Shown: positions 8,863-16,070 of the stretch, one piece after another
Position numbering within the stretch: position 1 is the stretch's first letter
Layout: each line of letters starts with the position of its first letter
Source of the DNA: an uncultured Duodenibacillus sp.
Lineage (GTDB): Bacteria > Pseudomonadota > Gammaproteobacteria > Burkholderiales > Burkholderiaceae_F
Assembly (NCBI GenBank): GCA_944388865.1
Contig: CALXKM010000002.1
Location: 62,001 to 126,000, forward strand
Length of the DNA stretch: 64,000 bases
Direction: 5' to 3'
Notes under the pieces: model-generated
The model's database searches: none
Told to the model about the DNA's origin: nothing
Seen by the model: only the letters and a program-made list of their open reading frames with translations
Translations under genes and position numbers: made by a program

Positions 8863-9063
8863 TTAGGCGTTCTCAACGGTAAGGCTTGCGACAAGAGCGT
8901 CAATGCGGGCGCGCACCGCCTGAGATTCTTCTTCAAGAAGATCGACAGCGGCCGTCTTGTCAGCAAGCTGCGTCTTGAGGCTTTCGTTTTCCTGCTTGAG
9001 CTCGTTGTAGGCCTGCACGAGACGGGCGACGGAGCTTTCGAGTTTGTCGAGTTGTTCGTTCAT
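8863..9063 (-). CDS. Small ZapB-like coiled-coil protein
   Basis: A 66-residue protein, MNEQLDKLESSVARLVQAYN onward, that is almost entirely a heptad-patterned coiled coil. It resembles the short family (TIGR02449-type) found just upstream of zapA, and is ZapB-like in size and fold. I chose ATG 9063 because AAGGATC precedes it. It is 41 bases upstream of zapA on the same strand, so a Z-ring accessory role is likely but inferred. Confidence 0.85.
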   Translation of the reverse strand: MNEQLDKLESSVARLVQAYNELKQENESLKTQLADKTAAVDLLEEESQAVRARIDALVASLTVENA

Positions 9064-9102
9064 GATGGTGATCCTTTCTGTGCTGAAAAAATGATTGGCG
9101 GC

Positions 9103-9118
9103 TGGCCGCATGCGGCCA
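9103..9118 (-). terminator. Palindromic hairpin after dapB
   Basis: TGGCCGCATGCGGCCA is a perfect 16-bp palindrome just past the dapB stop. On the minus strand six T residues follow about ten bases later, so it may be an imperfect terminator separating dapB from the zapB-like gene. Confidence 0.4.
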
Positions 9119-9129
9119 AGTCCCGTAGA

Positions 9130-9927
9130 TTAGCTCAGTCCGAGGACATCGGACATGTTGTAGAGTCCTTTATTTCTTTTCAAAATGAAACGTGCCGCTT
9201 CAAGCGAGCCTTGTGCGTATCCTGCACGAGAACCCGATTTGTGACTGATTTCAATGCGCTCACCCGTGCCGGCAAAGATGACCGTATGGTCGCCTACCAC
9301 ATCGCCTCCGCGCAAAGCGGCAAAACCGATGGCGCCGGGCTTTCTTTCTCCGGTGTGTCCCTGACGGCTCAAAAGAGCAACTTCTTCGAACTTCTGCCCG
9401 CGTGCTCGGGCAACGCGCCGCCCCATTTCAAGCGCGGTGCCTGAGGGCGCATCAACTTTATGCTTGTGATGCATTTCAACGATTTCACAGTCGTAGTCGG
9501 CCAAAAGCTTGGCGGCAGCCGCAATGAGCTCAAAGGCGGCATTGACGCCTACGCTCATGTTGGGCGCAAAAACAATTGGAATGCTTTGGGCCGCACGTTC
9601 AATGGCTGCGATGCCGTCGGCGTCAAAGCCGGTCGTCCCAATGACCATGCCTTTACCGAATCGGGCGCAGGCATCAAGATAGGTCAATGTTCCAGCAGGA
9701 CGCGTAAAGTCAATGAGAACATCGCAATCCTGAAGAACTTTGATATTGGAGCTGATTTTGACGCCTGTGGCTTTCCCGATGAATGCGCCGGCATCGCTGC
9801 CCACGGCGGCATCCCCTTCCGGGCAAAGCGCTGCAGCAAGCTCAAGGTCCTGGGATTGAAGAACAGCTTCAATGAGCATTTTGCCCATGCGGCCGGTTGC
9901 TCCGGAAACGGCAATCTTTGTCATCAT
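9130..9927 (-). CDS. dapB: 4-hydroxy-tetrahydrodipicolinate reductase DapB
   Basis: DapB reduces hydroxy-tetrahydrodipicolinate with NAD(P)H in the lysine and meso-diaminopimelate pathway that feeds peptidoglycan. The 265-residue protein starts with the Rossmann motif VSGATGRMGKML, has VIGTTGFD, and carries the catalytic signature MHHKHKVDAPSGTALEMG near residue 160. The start codon overlaps the bamE stop by four bases; a second ATG is at 9924. MurE here looks like a meso-DAP enzyme, consistent with the pathway. Confidence 0.96.
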   Translation of the reverse strand: MMTKIAVSGATGRMGKMLIEAVLQSQDLELAAALCPEGDAAVGSDAGAFIGKATGVKISSNIKVLQDCDVLIDFTRPAGTLTYLDACARFGKGMVIGTTGFDADGIAAIERAAQSIPIVFAPNMSVGVNAAFELIAAAAKLLADYDCEIVEMHHKHKVDAPSGTALEMGRRVARARGQKFEEVALLSRQGHTGERKPGAIGFAALRGGDVVGDHTVIFAGTGERIEISHKSGSRAGYAQGSLEAARFILKRNKGLYNMSDVLGLS

Positions 9928-10349
9928 TCATCCTCATCCTTTTCAGGGACGATCAAGGGCTTGATTTTGAAATCAGTTTCTTGACCGAGGATCATTTCAT
10001 CGGCCTGCTTTTCTGTGGGAAGAGGGTCGTGATCAATGGCCGTCAGACGATCCTGATCGTCAAAGGTGAGCGTCACCTTGCGGCTTTCAATATCCCCGTA
10101 GCGAGGGTTGGAGTAATAGGTGTAGTCCCAGCGGTGAGTATGGAACTGACTTTGCACCAAGGGTTCTCCCATCAAAAAGAGAACTTGCTGGCGGCTCATG
10201 CCGACCTGCAGCTGCTGGATCATTTCCTCTGTGACGAGGTTGCCTTGGTGAACATCGGGGCGGTAGATGTAGCTATTGAAGCTGCAGCCGGAAAGTCCGG
10301 CAACAGCAAGTCCAAAAACGGCGCAAACCGCAAAAGGGCGAAGGTTCAT
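9924..10349 (-). CDS. bamE: Outer membrane assembly lipoprotein BamE
   Basis: BamE (SmpA/OmlA) is a lipoprotein of the BAM complex that inserts beta-barrel proteins into the outer membrane. The 141-residue precursor has a signal peptide ending in the lipobox LSGC (Cys about residue 22), followed by the SmpA/OmlA domain with QLQVGMSRQQVLFLMGEP and WDYTYYSNPR. It is divergent from fur, the common arrangement in beta- and gammaproteobacteria, and overlaps dapB by four bases. Confidence 0.95.
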   Translation of the reverse strand: MNLRPFAVCAVFGLAVAGLSGCSFNSYIYRPDVHQGNLVTEEMIQQLQVGMSRQQVLFLMGEPLVQSQFHTHRWDYTYYSNPRYGDIESRKVTLTFDDQDRLTAIDHDPLPTEKQADEMILGQETDFKIKPLIVPEKDEDE

Positions 10350-10405
10350 AAGTAAGCAAAAAAGATCCTGGATTGACTCGAAGGCAATCCATTGGGTTTG
10401 AGTTG

Positions 10406-10420
10406 CCGTTATGATAACGG
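10406..10420. promoter_or_regulatory. Perfect palindrome between bamE and fur
   Basis: CCGTTATGATAACGG is a perfect 7-1-7 inverted repeat centred in the divergent bamE-fur intergenic space and containing TATGAT, a plausible -10 for fur. It may be an operator acting on either promoter. It only partly resembles a Fur box. Confidence 0.5.
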
Positions 10421-10468
10421 GTATTGATCAGAAATGAATGCCTCATCTGCAGGCAGCGGGAGATTTTC

Positions 10469-10933
10469 GTGAATAAGCTCATGGCCGGGCATGAACCCGA
10501 ACAAGATCTGAAGAATGCCGGATTAAAGGCTACGGTGCCGCGCATGCGCATTCTTGAAATTTTCCAGAAGGCACAAGAAAGCGAGACGCAGCGGCATCTG
10601 AGCGCTGAAGACATCTACAAGCAGCTTGTTTCTGAAAACGTAGACATCGGGCTTGCGACGGTCTATCGCGTGCTTACTCAGTTTGAGGCAGCAGGCATCA
10701 TCATGCGCCACTATTTCGGCAACGATCGCGCAACCTATGAGATGGACGACGGTCAGCACCATGATCATATCGTCTGCACGCGTTGCGGCCGCGTGGAAGA
10801 GTTTGTCGACAAGGAAATTGAAAAGCGCCAGAAGATGATCGCCGAGCAGCTGGGCTTTGAGCTTGAAGGTCATGCGCTTTCCATGTACGGTATCTGTTCG
10901 GATTGCCGCAAGAAAAAGCTCGAGCAAAAATAA
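10469..10933 (+). CDS. fur: Ferric uptake regulator Fur
   Basis: Fur is a metal-dependent repressor of iron uptake genes. The 154-residue protein has a winged-helix domain with DIGLATVYRVLTQFEAAGII, the His-rich site HHDHIVCTRCG, and a second Cys pair CSDC near the C-terminus, which in family members bind structural zinc. I chose GTG 10469 because GGGAG lies seven bases upstream; an ATG at 10481 is the alternative. It is divergent from bamE and ends before a hairpin terminator. Confidence 0.95.
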   Translation: MNKLMAGHEPEQDLKNAGLKATVPRMRILEIFQKAQESETQRHLSAEDIYKQLVSENVDIGLATVYRVLTQFEAAGIIMRHYFGNDRATYEMDDGQHHDHIVCTRCGRVEEFVDKEIEKRQKMIAEQLGFELEGHALSMYGICSDCRKKKLEQK

Positions 10934-10978
10934 AAAAAATCTATCTCGGTTGAGCACGTAAATGCTCAGCACAACGAA

Positions 10979-11002
10979 CCCCGGCCTTTTGCGAGACCGG
11001 GG
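10979..11002. terminator. Terminator between convergent fur and fabI
   Basis: Arms CCCCGG (10979-10984) and CCGGGG (10997-11002). A weaker hairpin with arms TGAGCA and TGCTCA lies just upstream (10951-10968). The genes are convergent, so the pair may serve both. Confidence 0.55.
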
Positions 11003-11031
11003 TCGTTTGACAAAAGAAGACTCAGAGTCGA

Positions 11032-11823
11032 TCAGTCTGCCACTTGGGGGCTGACGCCCACGCTGTGAAAGCCCGCATCAACATAAGCAATATTGCCCGT
11101 GATGCCGCTTGCAAGATCTGAAAGCAGGAACGCAGCCGTATTGCCCACTTCTTCAATTGTCACCGTGCGGCGCAGCGGCGCATTTGCGTCCATAAAGGAG
11201 AGAATCTTCGAAAAGTCCTGAATGCCTGAGGCGGCAAGCGTGCGGATGGGACCGGAGCTGATGGCATTGACGCGAATGCCCCTAGGGCCGAGGCTGCCTG
11301 CGAGATAGCGCGTGGCCGACTCCAGAGCGGCCTTGCACAAGCCCATCGTGTTGTAATTGGGAACCGTGCGTTCGCTTCCAATGTAGGTAAGGGCAAGCAT
11401 GGATGCCTTGCGGCCTTCCATCAAAGGCAAAGCCGCCTTGGCAAGAGCGGGGTAGGAATAGGCCGAGATGTCCATTGCCGTCTGGAAGGCTTCACGTGAA
11501 ATGCCTTCGAGAAAGTCGCCCGCAATGCACTGGCGCGGGGCAAAGCCGATGGAGTGCACGAAGCCGTCAAGACCTCCCCAGCGCTCACGCAGTTCGCCGA
11601 AAACTGCGTTGATCTGATCGTCCTTGGAGACATCCATTTCAAGGCAGATGTCGCTGCCGAACTCCTGAGCAAAAGCATAAACGCGGTCATGAAAGCGTTC
11701 GCCGACATAAGTAAATGCGAGTTCGGCGCCTTCGCGACGGCACGCTTGCGCGATGCCGTAGGCAATGGAGCGATTCGACAAAACGCCGGTGATGAGAAGT
11801 TTTTTACCTTGCAGGAAACCCAT
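11032..11823 (-). CDS. fabI: Enoyl-[acyl-carrier-protein] reductase FabI
   Basis: FabI performs the last reduction of each fatty-acid elongation cycle using NADH. The 263-residue SDR protein has the N-terminal nucleotide motif ITGVLSNRSIAYGIA, and the catalytic Tyr-x6-Lys in YNTMGLCK near residue 157. ISSGPIRTLAASGI is the typical substrate-loop region. It is a single gene with its own transcription, convergent with fur and 31 bases downstream of the transglycosylase gene. Inhibitors such as triclosan target this family. Confidence 0.96.
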   Translation of the reverse strand: MGFLQGKKLLITGVLSNRSIAYGIAQACRREGAELAFTYVGERFHDRVYAFAQEFGSDICLEMDVSKDDQINAVFGELRERWGGLDGFVHSIGFAPRQCIAGDFLEGISREAFQTAMDISAYSYPALAKAALPLMEGRKASMLALTYIGSERTVPNYNTMGLCKAALESATRYLAGSLGPRGIRVNAISSGPIRTLAASGIQDFSKILSFMDANAPLRRTVTIEEVGNTAAFLLSDLASGITGNIAYVDAGFHSVGVSPQVAD

Positions 11824-11854
11824 AGTGATCTTCCTTTCTTGTTAATAGTTGGGT

Positions 11855-13363
11855 CTACCGGATTTTCAGACGTTGACCAATAGAGATGCGCGTCGTGCGC
11901 AAGTTGTTCAATACGCGTACTTTCGTAACGCTGGTGCCGTAGCGGCGGGCAATTGAAGAAAGAGTCTCGCCGCGGCGCACGACATGCACGTTCTTGCCCG
12001 CAGCCAGCCTGGGCTGGGCCTTGGGAGGAATCACAAGCACCAGACGCTGACCGATGCGAAGTCTGGAGGTTCGCAGGTTGTTTGTCTTGCGTATGGAGCG
12101 CTGCGTAATGCCGTACTTTAGCGCAATGCCGTAAATCGTGTCGCCTCGGCGCACGCGATAAACAACGCGCCGAGTCTCCGGAGGCGAGAGCTTGACGCGG
12201 GCGTTGAGCTCTTCTTGCGCGATTTCCGGGGCCATGCGGCCGTTGGCGTCAACAAGAAGTGCTGAGCCGGCAAGAACGCGTCTTCCTTTGGGAATGCCGT
12301 TGATGCGACGAAGTTCTTCTTCGGTCATGCCGGTTTTTTGGGCGATGTCGGCAAGAGTTTCCTTATCTTTGACGTGGTAGAGGATCCAACTGGACAACGG
12401 CTTTCCTGTGCTCATCCAGCTCGCTAGATTGTCAAGAAAAATTTCCACATTCTCGCGCGGCAGCAAGATGCTTGAATTGTGGCTGGCCACGATAACCGGC
12501 AAGTTGAATCCAGGGTTGAGAAGCCTGAATTCTTCTTCGTCCATTTCCGCGAGCGCCGCAGCTGTCTTCATGTCAATGTCGCGGCTTTTTGTCACGCGCA
12601 CAAAGTAGGGTTCATTGTCGATTGAAGGCAGAGTAATGCCGTATTTTTCGGGATCGGCCACAATGCGTTTGATCGCCTCTAGTCTAGGTACGTAGTAAGC
12701 TGTTTCGCGCGGCATGCGCAGATTTGAATAGGTTGCCGGACGGTGACGGGCTTTGTTGCGGCGAATTGCTCGAGAGACGCTGCCTTCGCCCCAGTTGTAG
12801 GCAGCAAGCGCAAGCTGCCAGTCGCCAAACGTGGCATGAAGCTGCTGCAGATAGTCCAGTGCGGCTCGCGTGCTTTCCAATACATCGCGCCTTTCGTCTT
12901 TCCAGAAGTTTTGCTGCAAGGAAAAGATATTTCCCGTTGCCGGCATGAATTGCCAAAGTCCAGCGGCTTTGGCGTGAGAAAGTGCTTCCGGCTGAAAAGC
13001 GCTTTCAACAAACGGCAGAAGCGCAAGCTCCGTGGGCAAGCCGCGCTTTTCGATTTCTTCGACAATGTGATAGAGGTATTTGCCTGCACGGTCAAAGGTG
13101 CGCTCAATATTGCGCGGGTTGCGCGAGTAGGAGCGAATGGACTGCGTGACGCGCCGGTTGTTGAGCGCAGGCATGGCAAAGCCTCGCCGGATGCGGTCCC
13201 AAATGTCAACGGGCGGGGAAACTTCGGCTTCAGTTGCCGGCAGGTCGTCGGCAGCCCGTGCTTCAGCTGCGGCTTGCGCAGGCGTGATTTCTGCAGAGGC
13301 CGCAGGCGCTATGAGGCAAAGCCAAGAGAGCCAGACGAAAACAGCTTTGCACAGATGACGCAT
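11855..13363 (-). CDS. mltD: MltD-like lytic transglycosylase with LysM repeats
   Basis: The 502-residue precursor has a signal peptide (hydrophobic to about residue 23, ending AASA) and so is exported. The SLT domain includes LPTELALLPFVESAFQPEA, with the catalytic Glu in VES, then GLWQFMPATG and LAAYNWGEGSV. The C-terminal half carries two clear LysM modules (YRVRRGDTIYGIA and HVVRRGETLSSIA) and one degenerate one (YHVKDKETLADIA) that bind peptidoglycan. It cleaves glycan strands to 1,6-anhydromuropeptides. I chose ATG 13363 because it starts the signal peptide; open frame further upstream is unlikely to be coding. No lipobox is seen, unlike E. coli MltD. Confidence 0.9.
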   Translation of the reverse strand: MRHLCKAVFVWLSWLCLIAPAASAEITPAQAAAEARAADDLPATEAEVSPPVDIWDRIRRGFAMPALNNRRVTQSIRSYSRNPRNIERTFDRAGKYLYHIVEEIEKRGLPTELALLPFVESAFQPEALSHAKAAGLWQFMPATGNIFSLQQNFWKDERRDVLESTRAALDYLQQLHATFGDWQLALAAYNWGEGSVSRAIRRNKARHRPATYSNLRMPRETAYYVPRLEAIKRIVADPEKYGITLPSIDNEPYFVRVTKSRDIDMKTAAALAEMDEEEFRLLNPGFNLPVIVASHNSSILLPRENVEIFLDNLASWMSTGKPLSSWILYHVKDKETLADIAQKTGMTEEELRRINGIPKGRRVLAGSALLVDANGRMAPEIAQEELNARVKLSPPETRRVVYRVRRGDTIYGIALKYGITQRSIRKTNNLRTSRLRIGQRLVLVIPPKAQPRLAAGKNVHVVRRGETLSSIARRYGTSVTKVRVLNNLRTTRISIGQRLKIR

Positions 13364-13641
13364 GAGAGGTGTTGAGCCGAAAGAAAATGCGGATGAAACT
13401 GTGTTACGCGGGGCATTGTAGCTTGAAAGAACAATGTTTCGAAGTTCGCTGAGCGTTTTTTCAACTGATGACAAAAGTGTGCGCTGATTTTTGTCTATGA
13501 AAAACAGCTGAAAAGGTGCCGTGGAAACGATATGGAGGGAAATCCTGTAGAGCGTGAAAAATGTCAATCAAATCAATGTCTAAATGCTAGGATCAACAAG
13601 CAAGACATACTGCTGTGCTCAATTTTTTGAGGAGGTTGAGG

Positions 13642-14031
13642 ATGTTTTCTAGACGCGAATTTTTGATGGCCGCCGGCGCTTTGAGCCTTATGCCGTTTGC
13701 TGCTTCGGCTGCCGACAAGGGCTTTCTGGATTTAATTTCAAACATCAAGGATCGCTCTGAGCGTGAATACTTTGAGAGACACCGCGACGATGCCCGTTGG
13801 GACGGCAAGTACTACTATGACCGCAAGACGAACAAGCGCTATTCGCGCGATGCTTGGCGCAAAGAACTCAGCCGTCGCCATCAGGATGAAAAACGCCGTG
13901 GCGCTCGTCCCGGCAAGCCAGAGCCTCGTCGCGAGCGTGATGATCGCAAGAATCCTCCTCGTCGCAAGCCGGATCCCAGGAAGGGACCAGATCGTCGTGA
14001 TGACCGCAGAGAGCACAGGCCCGGCCGCTAA
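13642..14031 (+). CDS. Small exported Arg-rich protein with Tat-like signal
   Basis: A 129-residue protein starting MFSRREFLMAAGALSLMP, which has the twin-arginine pattern SRREFLM followed by a hydrophobic core and an AASA cleavage site. The mature part is very hydrophilic, with repeated RR, DR, KP and RP runs in the last 60 residues and a strongly basic charge. No catalytic motif is visible. A GAGGAGG ribosome site precedes the chosen ATG. It is monocistronic, divergent from the transglycosylase gene and followed by a strong hairpin. I do not recognise a family. Confidence 0.75.
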   Translation: MFSRREFLMAAGALSLMPFAASAADKGFLDLISNIKDRSEREYFERHRDDARWDGKYYYDRKTNKRYSRDAWRKELSRRHQDEKRRGARPGKPEPRRERDDRKNPPRRKPDPRKGPDRRDDRREHRPGR

Positions 14032-14068
14032 GGTGCAGTCAAGACAGTAGAAGCAAAGGAGTTCTGCC

Positions 14069-14120
14069 AGCCGCCGCACTGGTTCCGCCAACAGGCTTTT
14101 AAAGGACGGTGCGGGCGGCT
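14069..14120 (+). terminator. Terminator after the Arg-rich protein gene
   Basis: AGCCGCCGCAC (14069-14079) and GTGCGGGCGGCT (14109-14120) form a long GC-rich stem with a 29-base loop, followed by TTTTTC. Confidence 0.75.
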
Positions 14121-14308
14121 TTTTCGTTCTTAGTCAAGTCATGGTTTGATAAACTTGCGGCTTCTCTGAGACAGGTTGCAAAAAGGCTCAAAGGCGCACT
14201 TTTTGGTTCGCTTGCGCAGATCATCGGCATTTGATTTGATGAAAGATTTCGCGGCGGCTGTCTTTTTTCCTCTCTTTTTTATTTCCTATACTTTTTACGG
14301 AACCTTCG

Positions 14309-15973
14309 ATGGCTCAGTACGTCATGACTATGAACCGCGTGGGAAAGGTTGTTCCTCCCAAGCGGCAGATTCTCAAGGACATCTCTCTGTCATTTTTTCC
14401 CGGCGCCAAGATCGGCGTACTTGGTTTAAATGGTGCAGGCAAATCGACTTTATTGAAAATCATGGCAGGAGTCGATACCGATATCGAAGGGGAGATTATT
14501 TGGCAGACAGGCTTAAAAATCGGTTATCTGCCGCAGGAACCTCAGCTTGATCCCAACGCCACAGTGCGCAAATGCGTTGAAGAAGGCATGGGCGAGGTGA
14601 TGCAGGCGCAGGCTAAGCTCGATGAGGTCTATGCGGCCTATGCAGAGCCCGATGCTGACTTTGATGCGCTTGCTGCAGAGCAGGCGCGGCTTGAGGCAAT
14701 TATCGCCGCAGCTGGAACCGATGCTTCAACGCAGATGGAAATTGCCGCTGACGCGCTGCGCCTGCCGCCTTGGGAAGCCAAAATCGAGCATCTCTCAGGC
14801 GGCGAAAAACGCCGCGTGGCGCTTTGCCGTCTGCTGTTGTCGCGCCCTGATATGCTTCTTCTTGATGAGCCTACGAACCATCTTGATGCTGAGAGCGTGG
14901 AGTGGCTTGAGCAGTTCCTGCATCGCTTCCCAGGCACCGTTGTGGCAGTGACGCATGATCGCTACTTTTTAGATAACGCTGCCGAGTGGATCCTTGAGCT
15001 TGACAGAGGTGAGGGTATTCCCTGGAAGGGCAATTACTCTTCGTGGCTCGAGCAGAAAGAAAAGCGCCTGGAGATGGAAAAGCGCCAGCAGGAATCTCGT
15101 GCCAAGGCCATTCGCCATGAGCTCGAATGGGTGCGCCAGAATCCCAAGGGGCGCCAAGCCAAGGCGAAGGCGCGTTTGAATCGTTTTGAGGAGCTCTCAA
15201 GCTATGAGTATCAGCGCCGTAATGAAACCAATGAGATCTTTATTCCTGTTGCAGAGCGACTGGGCAATAAAGTCATTGAGTTTCATCACGTCTCCAAGGG
15301 CTTTGGCGACAGACTTCTGATTGACGATCTGTCCTTTACTGTTCCGCCCGGGGCAATCGTGGGCGTCATTGGCCCCAATGGCGCTGGCAAGTCAACGCTC
15401 TTTAAGATGATCGCAGGTAAAGAGCAGCCCGACAGCGGCGAGATTGTGCTGGGCGAGACGGTGCGGCTGGCTGCCGTTGCGCAGATGCGCGACTCGTTGC
15501 CAAACGACAAGACGGTGTTTGAGGCGATCTCAGGAGGCCTTGACATTTTGCAAGTCGGCAAATTTGAGATGCCTTCACGCGCTTATCTTGGGCGTTTTAA
15601 TTTCAAGGGCGGCGACCAGCAAAAACTTGTAGGTGTTCTCTCGGGCGGCGAGCGCGGTCGTTTGCATTTGGCAGCAACGCTTCTTAAGGGCGGCAATGTG
15701 CTTCTTTTGGACGAACCGTCAAATGATTTGGATGTAGAGACGCTTCGCGCTCTTGAAGAATCGCTTCTTGAGTTTGCCGGATGCGCTCTCGTGACCTCTC
15801 ACGATCGTTGGTTCCTCGATAGAATCGCCACCCATATTCTCGCTTTTGAGGGCGACAGCAAGGTGGTGTTTTTCGACGGCAACTACAACGAGTATGAGGC
15901 CGACAAGCGCAAGCGTCTCGGTGAGGAGGCGGCGCGTCCGCACCGCCTGCGCTTTAAGCCTTTGAAGCATTAA
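14309..15973 (+). CDS. ettA: Energy-dependent translational throttle protein EttA
   Basis: EttA is an ABC-F ATPase that binds the ribosomal E site and gates entry into the elongation cycle by ATP/ADP ratio. The 554-residue protein has two ABC modules: Walker A GLNGAGKST near residue 42 and GPNGAGKST near 358, signatures LSGGEKRRVALC and LSGGERGRLHLA, Walker B LLLDEPTNHLD and LLLDEPSNDLD. The linker carries the charged helices of the P-site tRNA interaction motif. There are no membrane segments. A TATACT hexamer 17 bases upstream of the start could be a -10. A strong hairpin follows. Confidence 0.96.
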   Translation: MAQYVMTMNRVGKVVPPKRQILKDISLSFFPGAKIGVLGLNGAGKSTLLKIMAGVDTDIEGEIIWQTGLKIGYLPQEPQLDPNATVRKCVEEGMGEVMQAQAKLDEVYAAYAEPDADFDALAAEQARLEAIIAAAGTDASTQMEIAADALRLPPWEAKIEHLSGGEKRRVALCRLLLSRPDMLLLDEPTNHLDAESVEWLEQFLHRFPGTVVAVTHDRYFLDNAAEWILELDRGEGIPWKGNYSSWLEQKEKRLEMEKRQQESRAKAIRHELEWVRQNPKGRQAKAKARLNRFEELSSYEYQRRNETNEIFIPVAERLGNKVIEFHHVSKGFGDRLLIDDLSFTVPPGAIVGVIGPNGAGKSTLFKMIAGKEQPDSGEIVLGETVRLAAVAQMRDSLPNDKTVFEAISGGLDILQVGKFEMPSRAYLGRFNFKGGDQQKLVGVLSGGERGRLHLAATLLKGGNVLLLDEPSNDLDVETLRALEESLLEFAGCALVTSHDRWFLDRIATHILAFEGDSKVVFFDGNYNEYEADKRKRLGEEAARPHRLRFKPLKH

Positions 15974-16008
15974 GTCTCAGGCGTTTAGTCGTCTTTTACA
16001 GCGTCATC

Positions 16009-16034
16009 AAAGGGAATCCGAATGGATTCCCTTT
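16009..16034 (+). terminator. Perfect-stem terminator between ettA and dnaE
   Basis: An 11-bp perfect stem with a 4-base GAAT loop spans 16009-16034 (arms AAAGGGAATCC and GGATTCCCTTT). It is close to the dnaE start, so dnaE probably has its own promoter in the short downstream gap or is fed by read-through. Confidence 0.6.
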
Positions 16035-16070
16035 GGCGCAAGAATTTGTTCTCAAAAGATCCGTCGCTTC

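Noticed and set aside
12743-13375. 210-codon plus frame opposite the transglycosylase
   Set aside because: Opposes the SLT catalytic domain, which is convincing on the minus strand.
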